The notes: generated by a model from the letters alone, not told the origin. Shown: positions 16,312 through 24,990, counted from the stretch's first letter. The stretch is DNA of 33,037 nucleotides from Verrucomicrobiota bacterium (GCA_027623095.1 JAQBVM010000037.1:1-33037); one strand, 5' to 3'. Made by a program: numbers and translations.

Positions 16312-16653
16312 TCAATGGCCCGCGGCGGGAGAATCAGTCGTTTCCCGAGCCGTGCTCGAGATCGTTTGATCCTCTCCGTCCATTCGATGGATGGAAACAA
16401 TTTCGTCCAAGGTGAACTCGAAACGCAAACCGCTGAGCCGAAGGCGCGGAGCGCGCTCAGTTCCGACGACGAGTTCAAGAATGCCTGTGAACGGGTGTTG
16501 GAAATCCCGAAGAATCACACGGACCTTTACTCCGAGCGGCACGCCGAGCTTACGCTCCAGGTCACGCCGATAGCACGCGCATTCCTCATGCCATCGCGAG
16601 TATCCCGAATCCGAGGTGAAAAACGGAAGCTCAGGCTGCATGTATGCGTCCAT
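16312..16653 (-). CDS. Small hypothetical protein, unknown function
   Basis: The 113-residue frame has a start ATG at 16653 (a second at 16641) and reads like a real soluble protein: an aromatic N-terminus MQPELPFF, a helical charged part WHEECACYRRDLERKLGVPLG, a beta-rich section VRVILRDFQHPFTGILELVV, and LRFEFTLDEIVSIHRMDGED. I recall similar hypothetical proteins in Verrucomicrobiota with ERKLGxPLGxxVRVxLxD but know no function; a small beta-barrel binding domain is a guess. It lies between two outward-facing RAYT remnants and may be a passenger or bystander. It is the only frame in this stretch that looks intact besides higA. Confidence 0.55.
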   Translation of the reverse strand: MDAYMQPELPFFTSDSGYSRWHEECACYRRDLERKLGVPLGVKVRVILRDFQHPFTGILELVVGTERAPRLRLSGLRFEFTLDEIVSIHRMDGEDQTISSTARETTDSPAAGH

Positions 16654-16804
16654 GGCAGAAAGCTATGCACGAACGGGCGACGTTTAAAGCCTCAAAGATC
16701 TCCGCGCGCTGAAAGAATCTGAATCCGGCTTTTGGCGTTTCTTCAAAACTTGCGTATAGGGGTTCTTGGTATTTACGATTCCCCAGGATTGGAGCGACTC
16801 CGTT

Positions 16805-16860
16805 GCCCGGGTGGCGCGCAAACTTATGGTCCAGTATCCTGGTGCGATCTATCACCTTCT
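16805..16860 (+). pseudogene. Second RAYT N-terminal fragment, opposite orientation
   Basis: The plus strand encodes ARVARKLMVQYPGAIYHLLD, matching the RAYT start MARKLRVQYPGAIYHVMNRG. The initiating methionine codon has become GTT, and homology ends directly after IYH, just before the region where catalytic motifs should follow. It points right, while the fragment at 16191-16229 points left. Confidence 0.75.
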
Positions 16861-16898
16861 GGACAATTACTCGACATTCGCGCAATCTCTCCAGCGCA

Positions 16899-17099
16899 AT
16901 GAATTCGTCGCCCAGCGAAAATCCTTTCACGGTTCATCGCTTGCTAACGATTCTCGTTCAAAACAAGGGCTCCGATCTCCATTTGCAGGCGGGCGAACTT
17001 CCTGTCGGACGATTTGACGACAGGCTGGGACGTGTTGAAATGGACACACTGACCGAAGCGGACGCTCTTAGCTTGGCTCGCGAGATTCTGATCACCGAG
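16899..17099 (+). pseudogene. pilT: Remnant of the N-terminal part of PilT
   Basis: From an ATG at 16899 the frame reads a short leader then LLTILVQNKGSDLHLQAGEL, PVGRFDDRLGRVEMDTLTEA and DALSLAREIL. This is the PAS-like N-terminal domain of PilT/PilU (LLxxxVxxxASDLHLxxGxPPxxRxxGxL). The ATPase core is missing; the frame continues about 40 unrelated codons across the next gene's start. The piece complements the C-terminal remnant at 14917-15048. Confidence 0.75.
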
Positions 17100-17199
17100 A
17101 CCGTTTCAACGAATTCCTTCAGAATAAAGAGGCCGGCACAGCCAAAATACCGGCGGCGATCCAGGCTTCCCGATCGGAGAAAATGCAGACCTTCAACCT

Positions 17200-18054
17200 A
17201 TGACGAACGCAATCATGCAACAGTTTGATCTGACGGGGAAAACAGCCGTCATCACAGGAGCAGGAGGCGCGTTGTGCGGCACGATGGCGCTGGCTCTTGC
17301 GCAAGTCGGCGTCAAGGTGGTTGTTTTGGATATCGATTTGGAAAAGGCGCGAGCCTGCGAACACGCCATTGCCACCGCAGGCGGATCGGCGAAGGCCCTG
17401 GCTTGTGATGTGCTCAATGAAGAACAATTGGAAACCTGCTATCGCGAGATCCAATCACTTTGGGGAGAGCCCGACTTCATCATCAACGGCGCTGGAGGAA
17501 ACGATCCTCGTGGATCAACCACGCGGGAATTCGTCGAACCCGGCGAACCAAACCGGGACGAGCTCACAGATTTTTTTGATTTGGAGCTCGATGGTTTTCA
17601 ATCGGTGTTCGAGCTGAACTTCCTCGGCACGTTTCTGCCAACGAAAGTATTCTCGCGCGGCATGGTCGGGAAGAAGGCGGGCTCCATTGTCAATATCTCC
17701 TCGATGAGCGCGATAACACCGTTGACAAAAGTCGCCGCTTATTCGGCGGCCAAAGCGGCTGTGTCTAATTTCACGCGCTGGCTTGCGGTTCATTTTTCGC
17801 GCTCCGGAGTCCGCGTGAACGCGCTTGCTCCCGGATTCTTCATGACCGAGCAGCTTCGATTTCTGCACATCGATCAGAAGACCGGCGAATACACTCCCCG
17901 AGCGAAGGAGGTTTTGGCGCACACCCCGATGGGACGCTACGGCAATCCGGAAGAATTGGTCGGCACGATTATTTATCTGCTGTCCGATGCTTCCCGATTC
18001 GTGACCGGCGCGGTAATTCCAATCGACGGGGGGTTTTCGTCTTATAGCATTTGA
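17200..18054 (+). CDS. Short-chain dehydrogenase, D-mannonate oxidoreductase-like
   Basis: A classical SDR of 284 residues: cofactor loop TGAGGALCG (19-27), Asp44 in VVLDID favouring NAD(H), NGAGG (96-100), and catalytic Ser168 (NISSMS), Tyr181 and Lys185 (YSAAK). Segments FFDLELDGFQSVFELNFLGT, AHTPMGRYGNPEELVGT and IDGGFSSYS match the SDR group annotated as D-mannonate oxidoreductase/fructuronate reductase, which interconverts D-fructuronate and D-mannonate in hexuronate catabolism. No uxaC/uxuA genes are visible nearby, so the assignment rests on similarity alone. Start is ATG 17200 or 17215. It lies just after the decayed segment. Confidence 0.85.
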   Translation: MTNAIMQQFDLTGKTAVITGAGGALCGTMALALAQVGVKVVVLDIDLEKARACEHAIATAGGSAKALACDVLNEEQLETCYREIQSLWGEPDFIINGAGGNDPRGSTTREFVEPGEPNRDELTDFFDLELDGFQSVFELNFLGTFLPTKVFSRGMVGKKAGSIVNISSMSAITPLTKVAAYSAAKAAVSNFTRWLAVHFSRSGVRVNALAPGFFMTEQLRFLHIDQKTGEYTPRAKEVLAHTPMGRYGNPEELVGTIIYLLSDASRFVTGAVIPIDGGFSSYSI

Positions 18055-18131
18055 TATTGGCGCGACGCATTCCCGGAAATTCGCGCCGACCGGCAAGTTT
18101 TGGCTGGATCAAATCGCTTGGATTGACCAAT

Positions 18132-18187
18132 GCAAAAGCGGTGAATCGCTTCGCTCGTCACCGCAGTCCAAGGCGCTGGCGCGCGGC
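18132..18187. repeat. Second copy of the 56-bp dispersed repeat
   Basis: This copy reads GAATCGCTTCGCTCGTCACC in its centre and matches 12996-13051 at 50 of 56 positions, same orientation. Like that copy it follows a plus-strand gene closely. The rest of the 18055-18432 spacer shows no supported gene, though the promoter of the following gene must lie there. Confidence 0.7.
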
Positions 18188-18432
18188 ACATCAGACTCAA
18201 TTCTCCCGTTGTCTGGAAACCCGCCTCTGATCTACAGACTCGATCGAGGCATCGAAACTTTCAATTGGGGAGCAGTTCGTGGGAGTGTTAGTACTCAAGC
18301 GACATTGTTGAAATCGGTCCGCGGCCATCCTGGCCGCAGCACTCACAATCTGGAAAAGCAAAAGGCCAATTCGAGCGTGTTGCAATAAAATTCCGCTGCG
18401 GCCTATCGTCGTTGTGTTAACCATTCTTGACC

Positions 18433-19860
18433 ATGAAAACGACATTTCATCAGACCTCACTATTTTTAGCACTCGTCATCCTGACGCTACGAATCTCCAG
18501 CCTTATTGCCGCCGACATTCCACTTTGGCCGCTGCTGCGAATTGAAAAGCCCGGAACCGCATCCGAACATGGTTCTAATATCGAAGTTCTATGGCCGCTT
18601 TTCGAGCTCGACAATACAAAGCCGAAACCCGCATTTGCCGTGCGCCCTTTGGTCTCTTACGACGCGAACCTGAAGACAGGCACATTCCTTTTCCCAATCG
18701 GCTGGTTCGGCAAAGAAAGCCTCTGTTTAGCACCAATCCTATGGACAGACTGGGGAAAAAATCCTCATTTTCTGCTGGCGCCCATTTATGGACAATGGGA
18801 AGGCCGCGAGACCGGTTATATCATCGGCCCAGGGCTCTTTCTCCGATCCAGCAGTCCCGAGCGAGAAAAGATTGGATCCCTCATTCCACCGATATTTTGC
18901 ATCAAATCGATTGACGCAAACGATCAGCGAGATTGGGTTCTCAATTACTACCAGCGCCGCGGAGATTCCAGAAACGATACGGCACTCTTTCCATTCTTTT
19001 GGTGGCGGTCCGCCGAAACTGAGGATCGCCACTGGACAAACCGTGAAGTATATCCCTTCTTCGGAATTCGCCGGGAATCAGACTCTCAAGGCGAGAAGAG
19101 CCGGCGCGTCCGGGTTCTTTGGCCCCTGGCCGAAGCCGCCGATCATCGAGACGGTTACGAGCGAAATCTGCTCGGATACGCGGTCCAATGGGGCAAAGAT
19201 GACGACGCGCAGTGGCACGCAATTCTTCCGTTTTACTATCGGAAGGAATCAACCGAGAAAAACACATTCGCCTTGCCGATGCTGGGATTCTACACCCATT
19301 CCAATCAAGCTACCGATGAACACCGCTGGTTAGCTTGGCCTTTCGCAGGGCATCGCGAAACTCCCAAAATCGATGCTTGGAACTTTCTGTCCGGACTCAT
19401 CCAATATCGCGAATCGAAACCCGCAGGAAGTCGAACCCTCGCACCTTTTTGGCCGCTCGCTGAATGGAAATCAACCCCTGACTCAACCCGGCATCGGTTC
19501 TGGCCCTTGTATCGATACAACTCGCAAAAAGGTCAAACGCCCAGAAAACGGTTCTTCGCTCTGGCGGAGATGATCGGTTATCAGGAGGGAGAACGATTGG
19601 AGAGTGGATTCGGATTTTTGCTGCGTCCGATCACGTTTCAGCAATCGAATTCCGGCGAAACGCATTTTCGCTTCCTATGGAAACTCTTCGAGTCTCACAC
19701 AACCCCTGAACGCCGCACTTGGGCGATCAATCCCCTATTCTACTCCCGCACCGACGGAGACTCGAAACGCTGGGATTTCCTGGGAGGAGTATTCGGATTG
19801 AAACGACAAGCGGACCAAACCTCCGTGCGCGCTCTTTGGTTTCTGAATATCCGCATTTAA
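18433..19860 (+). CDS. Secreted protein of repeated aromatic-proline strand motifs, unknown function
   Basis: A signal peptide (LFLALVILTLRISSLIAA) leads into about 450 residues dominated by a recurring short motif, roughly hydrophobic-P-hydrophobic-aromatic: IPLWPLL, VLWPLFE, LFPIGWF, LAPILW, LAPIYGQW, LFPFFWW, VYPFFGI, VLWPLAEA, ILPFYYR, LAPFWPLAEW, RFWPLYRY, INPLFYS. At least a dozen copies alternate with charged, Gly/Asn-rich turns. This is a beta-rich repeat protein, either an outer-membrane barrel or a solenoid/propeller. I recall similar WPLY-rich proteins in other Gram-negatives but know no function. No catalytic motif is seen. It ends in NIRI rather than the usual terminal aromatic of barrels, which weakens the barrel idea. 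Start ATG 18433 is preferred to a TTG two codons earlier. Confidence 0.75.
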   Translation: MKTTFHQTSLFLALVILTLRISSLIAADIPLWPLLRIEKPGTASEHGSNIEVLWPLFELDNTKPKPAFAVRPLVSYDANLKTGTFLFPIGWFGKESLCLAPILWTDWGKNPHFLLAPIYGQWEGRETGYIIGPGLFLRSSSPEREKIGSLIPPIFCIKSIDANDQRDWVLNYYQRRGDSRNDTALFPFFWWRSAETEDRHWTNREVYPFFGIRRESDSQGEKSRRVRVLWPLAEAADHRDGYERNLLGYAVQWGKDDDAQWHAILPFYYRKESTEKNTFALPMLGFYTHSNQATDEHRWLAWPFAGHRETPKIDAWNFLSGLIQYRESKPAGSRTLAPFWPLAEWKSTPDSTRHRFWPLYRYNSQKGQTPRKRFFALAEMIGYQEGERLESGFGFLLRPITFQQSNSGETHFRFLWKLFESHTTPERRTWAINPLFYSRTDGDSKRWDFLGGVFGLKRQADQTSVRALWFLNIRI

Positions 19861-19883
19861 GCAAGCTTCATGAATCCCTAAAG

Positions 19884-21563
19884 TCACGGCTCCGGGATTG
19901 CCGCGCCGTCTTTCCGGGGATCCGAACCGCCGTAGTTCACGCCCGACGCAAAATCCCGCATGACAGCCTGACCTCCGCCTACGGAAGATGCGTAGTCGCC
20001 ACGGAGATCAATCTTGTGTCCGAGCGCTTCCAATCCGGAGCGTGTGTCCGCCGAAATGCGACGTTCCATTGTGACATCGCAGCCCTCGAATGTGAGCTTT
20101 GTAAATCGGGGCGCTTCGAGCGCGGCCTGAATATTCATCTCGTGATCCACCACATTGGAGACAAACTGGGCGTGCGCCTGGGATTGATTCCAGCCACCCA
20201 TAATCCCAAAAGCGATTCGGGTGTCCCCCTTGCTCATGAACCCCGGAATGATTGTATGAAGCGGGCGTTTCCGTCCGGCCAGGAAATTGGGATGGCTGGA
20301 CTCCAGCGAGAATAATCCTCCTCGGTTTTGAAGCGTGAAACCGGTTCCGTCGGCCACAAGCCCGGACCCGAAAGCGTAGTAGGTGCTTTGGATCAACGAG
20401 ATCATATTTCCCTCTTTGTCCACGGCGCACAGATACGTCGTATCCGGACCTGCCTCGATGGGTTGACCCGCCGGGACATCGCAATTCGCTTTCGTTAGAT
20501 CAATTCGTTTTGCCCGCTCAATCCCATACGCCTTAGACAGAATGCCCTCGACGGGCACCGTGCTGAAGCGTTGATCCGCCACGAAGCGGAGCATGTCGGC
20601 ATAGGCCAGTTTCTTGGACTCGATCATGGCATGCAGGGCGCGGGTTGAGTTCTGGCCGTATTCGCTCATCGGAAACCCCTCCATCAAATTCAACATCGCC
20701 AGGGCCGCGATTCCTTGTCCATTCGGCGGAATCTCATACACCGTCCAGCCGCGATATGTCGTCGAAATCGGCTCGGTCCATTCAGCGGAGAATTCCTTCA
20801 AGTCCGAGTCGTTCATTGTCCCGTTCTTCAATTTCGAGTACTCGACAAGCCGCTTCGCAATCGCGCCCTCGTAAAACGATTTTCCACCTGATTCAACAAT
20901 CTGCCTGTAAGTCCACGCGATATCCGGGTTCCGGTAGATCTCACCAACACCGGGCGGCATTCCGTTTGGCAAGAAGGTCTTTGTCGCGTTCGGGTCTTTC
21001 CTCAGGAGCGCCTCACCTCCGGCCCAGTAGGCGGCAACCCACTCTGTCACTGGAAACCCCTCCTCTGCGTATCGAATGGCTGCCGCCAGATCCACCGAAA
21101 AACCGGTTCGCCCAAATCGATTGATCAATGCCTGCCAGCCTGCGACGGCGCCGGGCACCGTTACCGAGTGGATTCCGGAGATCGGCATCGTACTCATTCC
21201 TCGCTGCTCCAAAAATTCGGGTGTCAGTCCCGACGGCGCCCAGCCACTCGCGTTGAGTCCATGCAACTTTCCAGTCTTTGCTTCATAGACGATGGCAAAT
21301 AAATCACCCCCTACCCCGCACATCATCGGTGCCACAACCGCCATTGCCGCGTTGGCCGCAACCGCGGCATCAATGGCCGTTCCGCCCTTCGCCAGCACCA
21401 TCGCGCCCGCCTGCGAGGCGAGCGGGTGTTCAGAAGCAACAATGCCGTTCTTGGAAATCACCATCGACCGTCCTTGACTGCGATCTTGCGCGATGGAATT
21501 CGGAGAATGAGTTGCCAACAGTGTCATTGAAATGATGGTTAGGATAGAATTCTTCATATTCAT
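19884..21563 (-). CDS. ggt: Gamma-glutamyltransferase
   Basis: A signal peptide (ILTIISMTLLATHSPNSIAQ) places the enzyme in the periplasm. Family motifs are in order: GIVASEHPLASQAG, the long N-terminal GGTAIDAAVAANAAMAVVAP, GVGGDLFAIVY, TVPGAVAGW, and the autoprocessing site GPDTTYLCAVD, in which the first Thr of TTY (Thr375 from this start) is the nucleophile released on cleavage into large and small subunits. GSDPRKDGAA at the C-terminus is also typical. It cleaves the gamma-glutamyl bond of glutathione or related peptides, or transfers the glutamyl group. The ATG at 21563 is preceded by GAGGT with 4-nt spacing, which decides it over an earlier TTG-type start. It converges with the strand-motif gene upstream of it on the map. 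Confidence 0.95.
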   Translation of the reverse strand: MNMKNSILTIISMTLLATHSPNSIAQDRSQGRSMVISKNGIVASEHPLASQAGAMVLAKGGTAIDAAVAANAAMAVVAPMMCGVGGDLFAIVYEAKTGKLHGLNASGWAPSGLTPEFLEQRGMSTMPISGIHSVTVPGAVAGWQALINRFGRTGFSVDLAAAIRYAEEGFPVTEWVAAYWAGGEALLRKDPNATKTFLPNGMPPGVGEIYRNPDIAWTYRQIVESGGKSFYEGAIAKRLVEYSKLKNGTMNDSDLKEFSAEWTEPISTTYRGWTVYEIPPNGQGIAALAMLNLMEGFPMSEYGQNSTRALHAMIESKKLAYADMLRFVADQRFSTVPVEGILSKAYGIERAKRIDLTKANCDVPAGQPIEAGPDTTYLCAVDKEGNMISLIQSTYYAFGSGLVADGTGFTLQNRGGLFSLESSHPNFLAGRKRPLHTIIPGFMSKGDTRIAFGIMGGWNQSQAHAQFVSNVVDHEMNIQAALEAPRFTKLTFEGCDVTMERRISADTRSGLEALGHKIDLRGDYASSVGGGQAVMRDFASGVNYGGSDPRKDGAAIPEP

Positions 21564-21567
21564 GGTT

Positions 21568-21572
21568 ACCTC
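21568..21572 (-). promoter_or_regulatory. Ribosome-binding site of ggt
   Basis: GAGGT on the minus strand lies four bases before the ATG at 21563 and selects it as the start, excluding eight extra codons upstream. Confidence 0.6.
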
Positions 21573-21650
21573 GTGAGCGTAACTCAAATGAACGATCCCT
21601 AAAAGTTTGAATTTCTAAGAAACGGCGAGTCCGAAGCATCTCCGAGAACC

Positions 21651-21797
21651 TGGTGTAGTTGCATTGTGCAATCGCACGACCACGGCTTGTCCCAAGCCGC
21701 AGTGATCCCGATCAAATGAACGCATCCGATTGTTTCCGATGCGAGGCATATCTTCCGAGCGCTGCGGGCTGAGACAGCCCGCGGTCCAACGATTGTT
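21651..21797. repeat. Dispersed REP-like repeat, shorter copy
   Basis: This segment is collinear with 29507-29632 and its end with 29734-29772: shared blocks include CCGATGCGAGG, TTGTCCCAAGCC-like and GCGGTCCAACGATTGTT. It contains the hairpin GCGGGCT-GAGAC-AGCCCGC (21764-21782). It occupies the gap between ggt and the plus-strand secreted gene and holds no gene. Confidence 0.75.
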
Positions 21798-21887
21798 ACG
21801 ACAAGCCGGAAGTTTCCCGCGATGAAAATGAATTCTAGAAAAATCTTGTCAAACGCGTATTGGAGCTCTCGATAATACTCCAGTCTC

Positions 21888-23480
21888 ATGAAGATTCACT
21901 TTCCACGGCGCGCGCGCGTAGGGGCTGCGAGATCGAATGTTTGCGATTCGAACGGTCGATATCAACGGTCAAATCCTTTCATATGTGAGTTTCAATGCCG
22001 AGTACCGCAAAGCTCTTGGCCGAGTTCATTGTTGCTCCACACATTTTTGTTTGTGATTCTCGCAGCGCCATTTCTTGTCTTTTCGCAGGAAGTGTCAGAT
22101 CGAGAAAAGTATCCTGAATCGATTCGAGTAATCCTGAATAACACAAAACCTTTGGATTATCCGTTGGGGAATCGATTGCCGCTTTTTCTTTGGCCGGCGC
22201 ACGCTGGGATTGTCGAAGATGACGCCATTCAGGAGGCGATTATACGTGACCTAGACACCCGCGGAATCGCCGTTATTTCAACCTGGACCCCCGGAGCGAA
22301 CCGCGCGAAGAGCCTGCGCGACTCATTGCGGGTGGCACGCATCCAGCAACGGCTTGGCTTGCGTGTGTGCGTGAACGCGAACGACTGCATGTACGGAATA
22401 TTTTCCGGAACCAACGATACGGCGCATCTGGATGACGCCGGAATTCCGTTTTTCGATAATTCGATTCCGGGCGGAAAGATCGGCTGCCCCTTTCGTATCG
22501 AGCACCGGTTCCCCGCGCTTCGGGAAAACATGACATTCTTTGCCGCGCAATATCGTGAATCCGGTTTGCCTTTGGATTTCGTCTTTGGCGATTGGGAAAT
22601 CGACGGTCCGCTCGAAGTGAATCGAGCCTGGGAAAGTTCAAAACGGTGCGCAGTTTGTCGCAAGAATATTGAACAGATCGATGATTTCCGCTCATTCCAG
22701 AGGGCGGTGCGATTGAAGCGGAGCGAAGCGACTCGAACGTGCTATGCCTCCCCTCTGCTAGACGTCTATCCGAACGCTCTCGTCGGAAACTATGCGGTCT
22801 ATCCGAACGACGGTTTTCGATATTGGTATGACTATTTCGAGTCGTTTTACGCAGCACACCCTCACCGAACCGAACAAAAGGCGGTTTATCGCGTCTGGTA
22901 CGATGATTTTCCCCTTACAGGTTACACGATGGCGATGCCGGTTATTTATCCCTGGGCGAGAACGTTCGATTGGTACGATTTTCCAAGCACCGATTACCGA
23001 TGGTTTTACAACATGCTGTTGATTTCTTCGAACGCCGGAAAACACACAAAATCATCTGTGCCGATTGTTCCATTCATCCACTGGCACACAGTGTATGATC
23101 CGGAAGAACCAAATCCCCGAATTCAGCAATTCAGTGAGCAAGCCTACACCGAGTTGCTTTGGCACTCTCTGCTTCGAGGGACCGATACATTCTTTATGTG
23201 GTGCATGGAGATTCAGGCCGCGAAGGAAATTGCATTGGCGCATAAGACTTGGTCCGAAGCGTTGGAATACCGCGCATGGCTCAATTCCGGCGAACCGGTT
23301 TCCTTTGACGTACCGAGCGATCAAGGTCCTGTCATCTCGGGGCTCCGAATGGGAAAACACGCGCTGGTGCGACGAACGGATTTCGACGAAGAATCGCCCG
23401 GGCCCCTCCCATTCCGTGTCGGCAATAACACTCTCGAAGTTCCCCGAAAAGCAGGCATCCAGATCTTTCGGTTGGAGTAA
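21888..23480 (+). CDS. Secreted hypothetical protein, possibly glycoside-hydrolase-like
   Basis: I do not recognise a named family. The export signal LLLHTFLFVILAAPFLVFSQ lies at residues 48-67 when the ATG at 21888 is used; a TTG at 22029 would place it at the N-terminus and give 483 residues, so that later start is quite likely. The mature part alternates strand and helix as in a TIM barrel: LPLFLWPAHAGI, RGIAVISTWTPG, GLRVCVNANDC, LDFVFGDWEIDGP, VYRVWYDDFPLTGYTM, VPIVPFIHWHTVY and GTDTFFMWCMEI. Acidic residues at strand ends (GDWEIDG, WYDDF, WCMEI) sit where glycoside hydrolases keep catalytic acids. A small beta domain ends the protein. A CAVC pair may bind metal or form a disulfide. The neighbouring sulfatase and PSCyt1/DUF1501 genes fit a polysaccharide role. 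Confidence 0.7.
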   Translation: MKIHFPRRARVGAARSNVCDSNGRYQRSNPFICEFQCRVPQSSWPSSLLLHTFLFVILAAPFLVFSQEVSDREKYPESIRVILNNTKPLDYPLGNRLPLFLWPAHAGIVEDDAIQEAIIRDLDTRGIAVISTWTPGANRAKSLRDSLRVARIQQRLGLRVCVNANDCMYGIFSGTNDTAHLDDAGIPFFDNSIPGGKIGCPFRIEHRFPALRENMTFFAAQYRESGLPLDFVFGDWEIDGPLEVNRAWESSKRCAVCRKNIEQIDDFRSFQRAVRLKRSEATRTCYASPLLDVYPNALVGNYAVYPNDGFRYWYDYFESFYAAHPHRTEQKAVYRVWYDDFPLTGYTMAMPVIYPWARTFDWYDFPSTDYRWFYNMLLISSNAGKHTKSSVPIVPFIHWHTVYDPEEPNPRIQQFSEQAYTELLWHSLLRGTDTFFMWCMEIQAAKEIALAHKTWSEALEYRAWLNSGEPVSFDVPSDQGPVISGLRMGKHALVRRTDFDEESPGPLPFRVGNNTLEVPRKAGIQIFRLE

Positions 23481-23494
23481 GAGAGTGTATTATC

Positions 23495-24952
23495 TCACGC
23501 GATTATCTCGTTTACAACTTTGCCGTGAACGTCGGTCAGCCGGAAGTATCGGCCCTGGTATTTAAAGCTGAGTCGTTCGTGATCAATTCCGAGAAGCCGG
23601 AGGATTGTTGCGTGAAAGTCATGAACATGAACAGCCCCCGTCGTGATGTTATAACCATACGGATCGGTTTCCCCGTGACTGTAACCGCCTTTGACTCCAC
23701 CTCCCGCCATCCAGATCGAAAAACAGCGTGGATGATGGTCGCGGCCAAAATCCTTGGCTGTAAGTTTGCCCTGGCAGTAATTCGTTCGTCCAAACTCCCC
23801 GCCCCAAATGACCAGCGTGTCATCAAGCAGGCCGCGTTGCTTAAGGTCCCAAATCAGGGCGGCGGACGCTTGATCCGTTTCACGGCATTGGACTGGAAGA
23901 CCCTTCGGCAGCCCACCGTGATGGTCCCAATCAGGATGATAAAGCTGAATAAACCGGACTCCGCGTTCCGCGAGGCGCCGGGCCAAAACGCAATTTGCGG
24001 CAAAACTCCCCGGTTTGCGCGCATCTTTGCCGTATCGATCGAGAATGTAATCGGGTTCGCTCGCCAAGTCCGCAACTTCGGGAACCGAGGTTTGCATTCG
24101 AAACGCCATCTCGTATTGGGAAATGCGCGTCTCAATCTCGGCATCCGGAGCCTCTTGCAGCTGGATTTGATGAAGGGCCCTCAGGGAATTGAGCATTTTC
24201 CTTCGGCTGGATGAATCGATACCCTTTGGATTGCTTAGGTAAAGCACCGGGTCTTCCCCCGAACGAAACTGCACTCCTTGGAACTCGGTCGGCAAAAACC
24301 CGCTTCCCCAAAGCCGGGATGCCAAAGGTTGCCCCCCTTTGTTTCGCGTGACCAACACGACAAATGTCGGGAGATTTTCATTCTCGGCCCCGAGTCCGTA
24401 CTGGAGCCAGGCGCCGATGCTAGGCCGGCCCGGCAATTGAGATCCCGTTTGTAAAAAAGTCACCCCGGGACCATGGTTGATAGCCTCGGTAAACATGGAC
24501 TTGATCACGCACATCTCGTCTGCAACTTGGGACGTAAACGGAAGCAGTTCGCTGAACCAGGTTCCGCTTTGTCCTTGCTGCGAAAACTTAAACGGCGAGC
24601 CCGCCAACGGAAGGCTCGACTGATTTCCAGACATACCGGTTAATCGCTGACCTCCGCGAACGGCCTCTGGAAGCTGACTTCCGTGCTTTTCGTTGAGAAG
24701 CGGTTTGTAATCGAACAGATCCATCTGCGACGGGCCGCCGCTCTGAAACAGATAGATCACCCGCTTCGCTTTCGGCGCAAAATGGGCTGCCGAAAGAACT
24801 CCGGGCTCGGCCACCGCTTTGGCCGGATTCAGAAGATCCGCAAGCGCGATACTTCCGAGACCAAGCCCGAATTTGCTGAGAAAATGGCGGCGGTTCATTC
24901 CGAACGAAGATTCGGAACCAGTGCACAACGGTTTAAATGAAAGACTGTTCAT
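23495..24952 (-). CDS. DUF1501 family protein with TAT signal
   Basis: The N-terminus contains a twin-arginine signal, NRRHFLSKFGLGLGSIALADLL. The body has the DUF1501 pattern: AKRVIYLFQSGGPSQMDLFDYKP, NHGPGVTFLQTGS, GRPSIGAWLQYGLG, DWDHHGGLPKG and WGGEFGRT, then HHPRCFSIWMAGGGVKGG and HATILRLLGIDHERLSF. The fold is related to alkaline phosphatase/sulfatase superfamily proteins but no activity is established. DUF1501 genes almost always follow a PSCyt1/DUF1549/DUF1553 gene in planctomycetes and Verrucomicrobiota, exactly as here, with a 38-bp gap. The ATG at 24952 is chosen over a TTG at 25009 that would overlap the upstream gene. Confidence 0.9.
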   Translation of the reverse strand: MNSLSFKPLCTGSESSFGMNRRHFLSKFGLGLGSIALADLLNPAKAVAEPGVLSAAHFAPKAKRVIYLFQSGGPSQMDLFDYKPLLNEKHGSQLPEAVRGGQRLTGMSGNQSSLPLAGSPFKFSQQGQSGTWFSELLPFTSQVADEMCVIKSMFTEAINHGPGVTFLQTGSQLPGRPSIGAWLQYGLGAENENLPTFVVLVTRNKGGQPLASRLWGSGFLPTEFQGVQFRSGEDPVLYLSNPKGIDSSSRRKMLNSLRALHQIQLQEAPDAEIETRISQYEMAFRMQTSVPEVADLASEPDYILDRYGKDARKPGSFAANCVLARRLAERGVRFIQLYHPDWDHHGGLPKGLPVQCRETDQASAALIWDLKQRGLLDDTLVIWGGEFGRTNYCQGKLTAKDFGRDHHPRCFSIWMAGGGVKGGYSHGETDPYGYNITTGAVHVHDFHATILRLLGIDHERLSFKYQGRYFRLTDVHGKVVNEIIA

Positions 24953-24990
24953 AACACTTTTATCAGATTCATCGATCGCCGGACCGCCTG

